Program-made: the position numbers and the translations under genes
The notes under the pieces: generated by a model
Told to the model about the DNA's origin: nothing
What the model saw: the letters and a program-made list of their open reading frames with translations, nothing else
Databases searched by the model: none
Shown here: in pieces, positions 5,314 to 6,211 of the stretch
Position numbering within the stretch: position 1 is the first letter of the stretch
Layout: every line of letters starts with the position of its first letter
NCBI GenBank assembly: GCA_948602995.1
Contig: CAPEBR010000069.1
Location: forward strand, 1 to 6,211
Length of the DNA: 6,211 nucleotides
Source of the DNA: an uncultured Dorea sp.
Lineage (GTDB): Bacteria > Bacillota > Clostridia > Lachnospirales > Lachnospiraceae
Reading direction: 5' to 3'

Positions 5314-5383
5314 GTCTCTCCGCTATCTTTAACTGTTTTGATCAAGGAATTCCGGGCCTGCGATGGCGGAGACAACACCAGTT

Positions 5384-6211
5384 TTAAGGATTTACCTTTA
5401 CCTTTACTTTTTTATGCAGACCATTTTGGGCAATACAGTATATTATACAGCTTCCACGTTTTTTCCCAGTAATACTTCCCTTTTTTGATACCTTTGCAAC
5501 AGATGGGTCAGATGAGACGTATCGCACCTTTTTGCCAGCTTTGCTTATCTTTTTCCCTGTCACTTTTATATGAATCTGGACTTTCTTACCAGAAGCCACA
5601 CTCATACGTGTCTTCTTTACCTCAATCTTTGAAGGGTTGGTGTATTTACCGCCTTCTGTCGTTCCAAATACAGGAAGAGATTTAGCCAGAATTACTCGTT
5701 TTCCGCCAATCTTTTTATATGCTTTGACATAATATTTATACTGCGTTCCCCTATTTAGCTTTTTATGCTTCCACTTATCGGACTTTTTGCTAACAGTTTT
5801 GAGTCGCTTGTATTTTCCATTAGATTTTGCCCCATATATCTCATATCCATCTGCTGATTTCACAGGATTCCACCGAATCGTATGTGAAGTTTTAGCAGAA
5901 GACACTCTGCATAGAAGCAACTTGAGGGGTACTTCTTTCCCACTGTTTCCGCCTGGCTGTTCCGATATCGTTTCCTCTGTCTTATCCGGCTCTGCAGACT
6001 CCGTCCCCCCTGGTTTCCCAGGATCTGTCTCCCCCGGCTGTTCCGGATTCGTCTCTCCTGGCTTCTCGGGATCCGTCTCCCCTGGTTTCTCTAGATCCGT
6101 CTCTCCCGGATCTGTTTCTCCCGGCTTCTCGGGATCCGTCTCCCCTGGTTTCTCTGGATCCGTCTCTCCCGGATCTGTTTCTCCCGGCTTCTCGGGATCC
6201 GTCTCCCCTGG
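5384..6211 (-). CDS. Surface protein, C-terminal part (repeat linker, FN3-like, Big-like); 5' end outside window
   Basis: The frame is open from the window edge, so the N terminus, including any signal peptide, is not visible; 275 residues are seen. About 80 residues form a Pro/Gly/Glu/Thr/Asp linker of PGETDPEK and PGETD blocks that decays into PEQ and PGK variants, then a short spacer. Next comes an FN3-like domain (visible residues about 101-187; IRWNPVKSADGYEIYG, YKYYVKAY). Last is a Big_2-like domain (about 190-274; VRYVSSDPSVAKVSKKGSITGKKRG). The C-terminal domains are very lysine-rich, against a strongly acidic linker. There is no LPXTG motif or C-terminal membrane anchor; the protein ends KVKVKVNP. 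The family is typically secreted or cell-surface. A TTG at 5920 could be read as a start, but the continuous upstream frame and repeats argue against it. Confidence 0.85.
   Translation of the reverse strand, partial: PGETDPEKPGETDPGETDPEKPGETDPEKPGETDPGETDLEKPGETDPEKPGETNPEQPGETDPGKPGGTESAEPDKTEETISEQPGGNSGKEVPLKLLLCRVSSAKTSHTIRWNPVKSADGYEIYGAKSNGKYKRLKTVSKKSDKWKHKKLNRGTQYKYYVKAYKKIGGKRVILAKSLPVFGTTEGGKYTNPSKIEVKKTRMSVASGKKVQIHIKVTGKKISKAGKKVRYVSSDPSVAKVSKKGSITGKKRGSCIIYCIAQNGLHKKVKVKVNP
6062..6211 (-). repeat. 63-bp tandem repeat within the linker
   Basis: Units begin at 6062, 6125 and 6188 (the last cut by the window edge). Each encodes 21 residues, PGETDPEK-PGETD-PGETDPEK in phase. The two complete units differ at one base, which changes a Pro codon to Leu at about 6092-6094. 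This near-identity indicates a recent duplication and likely length variation between strains. Confidence 0.85.

Noticed and set aside
6062..6211. CRISPR-like periodic repeat
   Set aside because: The 63-bp units are contiguous without spacers, stay in frame and encode a PGETDPEK linker.

Overview
The window reads as chromosomal DNA of a gut-type clostridium, most likely a member of the Lachnospiraceae. This rests on moderate-to-low GC, strong GGAGG-type ribosome sites, a lysine-rich surface protein with FN3-like and Big-like domains, a REC-GGDEF regulator, and AT-rich promoters next to palindrome-rich intergenic DNA. The taxonomic call is an inference from gene content.

Layout. A leftward guaA-like gene (76-1368) encodes GMP synthetase with an intact ATP-pyrophosphatase part. 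Its glutaminase domain is shortened by roughly half and lacks the catalytic residues. A 633-bp gap (1369-2001) holds the leftward guaA promoter, a cluster of nested and repeated palindromes (1516-1795), and a rightward promoter. That promoter drives a PleD/WspR-like REC-GGDEF diguanylate cyclase (2002-2919), possibly preceded by a 26-codon leader ORF. Three leftward genes follow, probably one operon, transcribed in the order ogt (4908-4375), a short QueG-like double 4Fe-4S protein (4316-3612) and a YunG-like protein (3490-3053). Their 3' end converges on the cyclase gene.

A second gap (4909-5383) carries two related palindromic elements. One is a truncated copy (about 4938-5040). The other is an intact 172-bp MITE-like element (5097-5268), which is a single gap-free palindrome. 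It is followed by a GC-rich hairpin. The window ends inside a leftward surface-protein gene (5384 to beyond 6211). That gene has a repetitive PGETDPEK linker with a 63-bp DNA period, then an FN3-like and a Big-like domain.

The genes do not form one pathway: purine synthesis, c-di-GMP signalling, alkylation repair with two poorly characterised partners, and a surface protein sit side by side. The most unusual material is non-coding. In the 172-bp palindrome all ten departures that are transitions appear as G.U on the plus strand and none as A.C, which points to selection on a plus-strand RNA hairpin. In the 1516-1795 cluster, two 68-bp units share their core and tail while their outer arms differ but stay self-complementary. 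The glutaminase-dead GuaA is the most notable protein.
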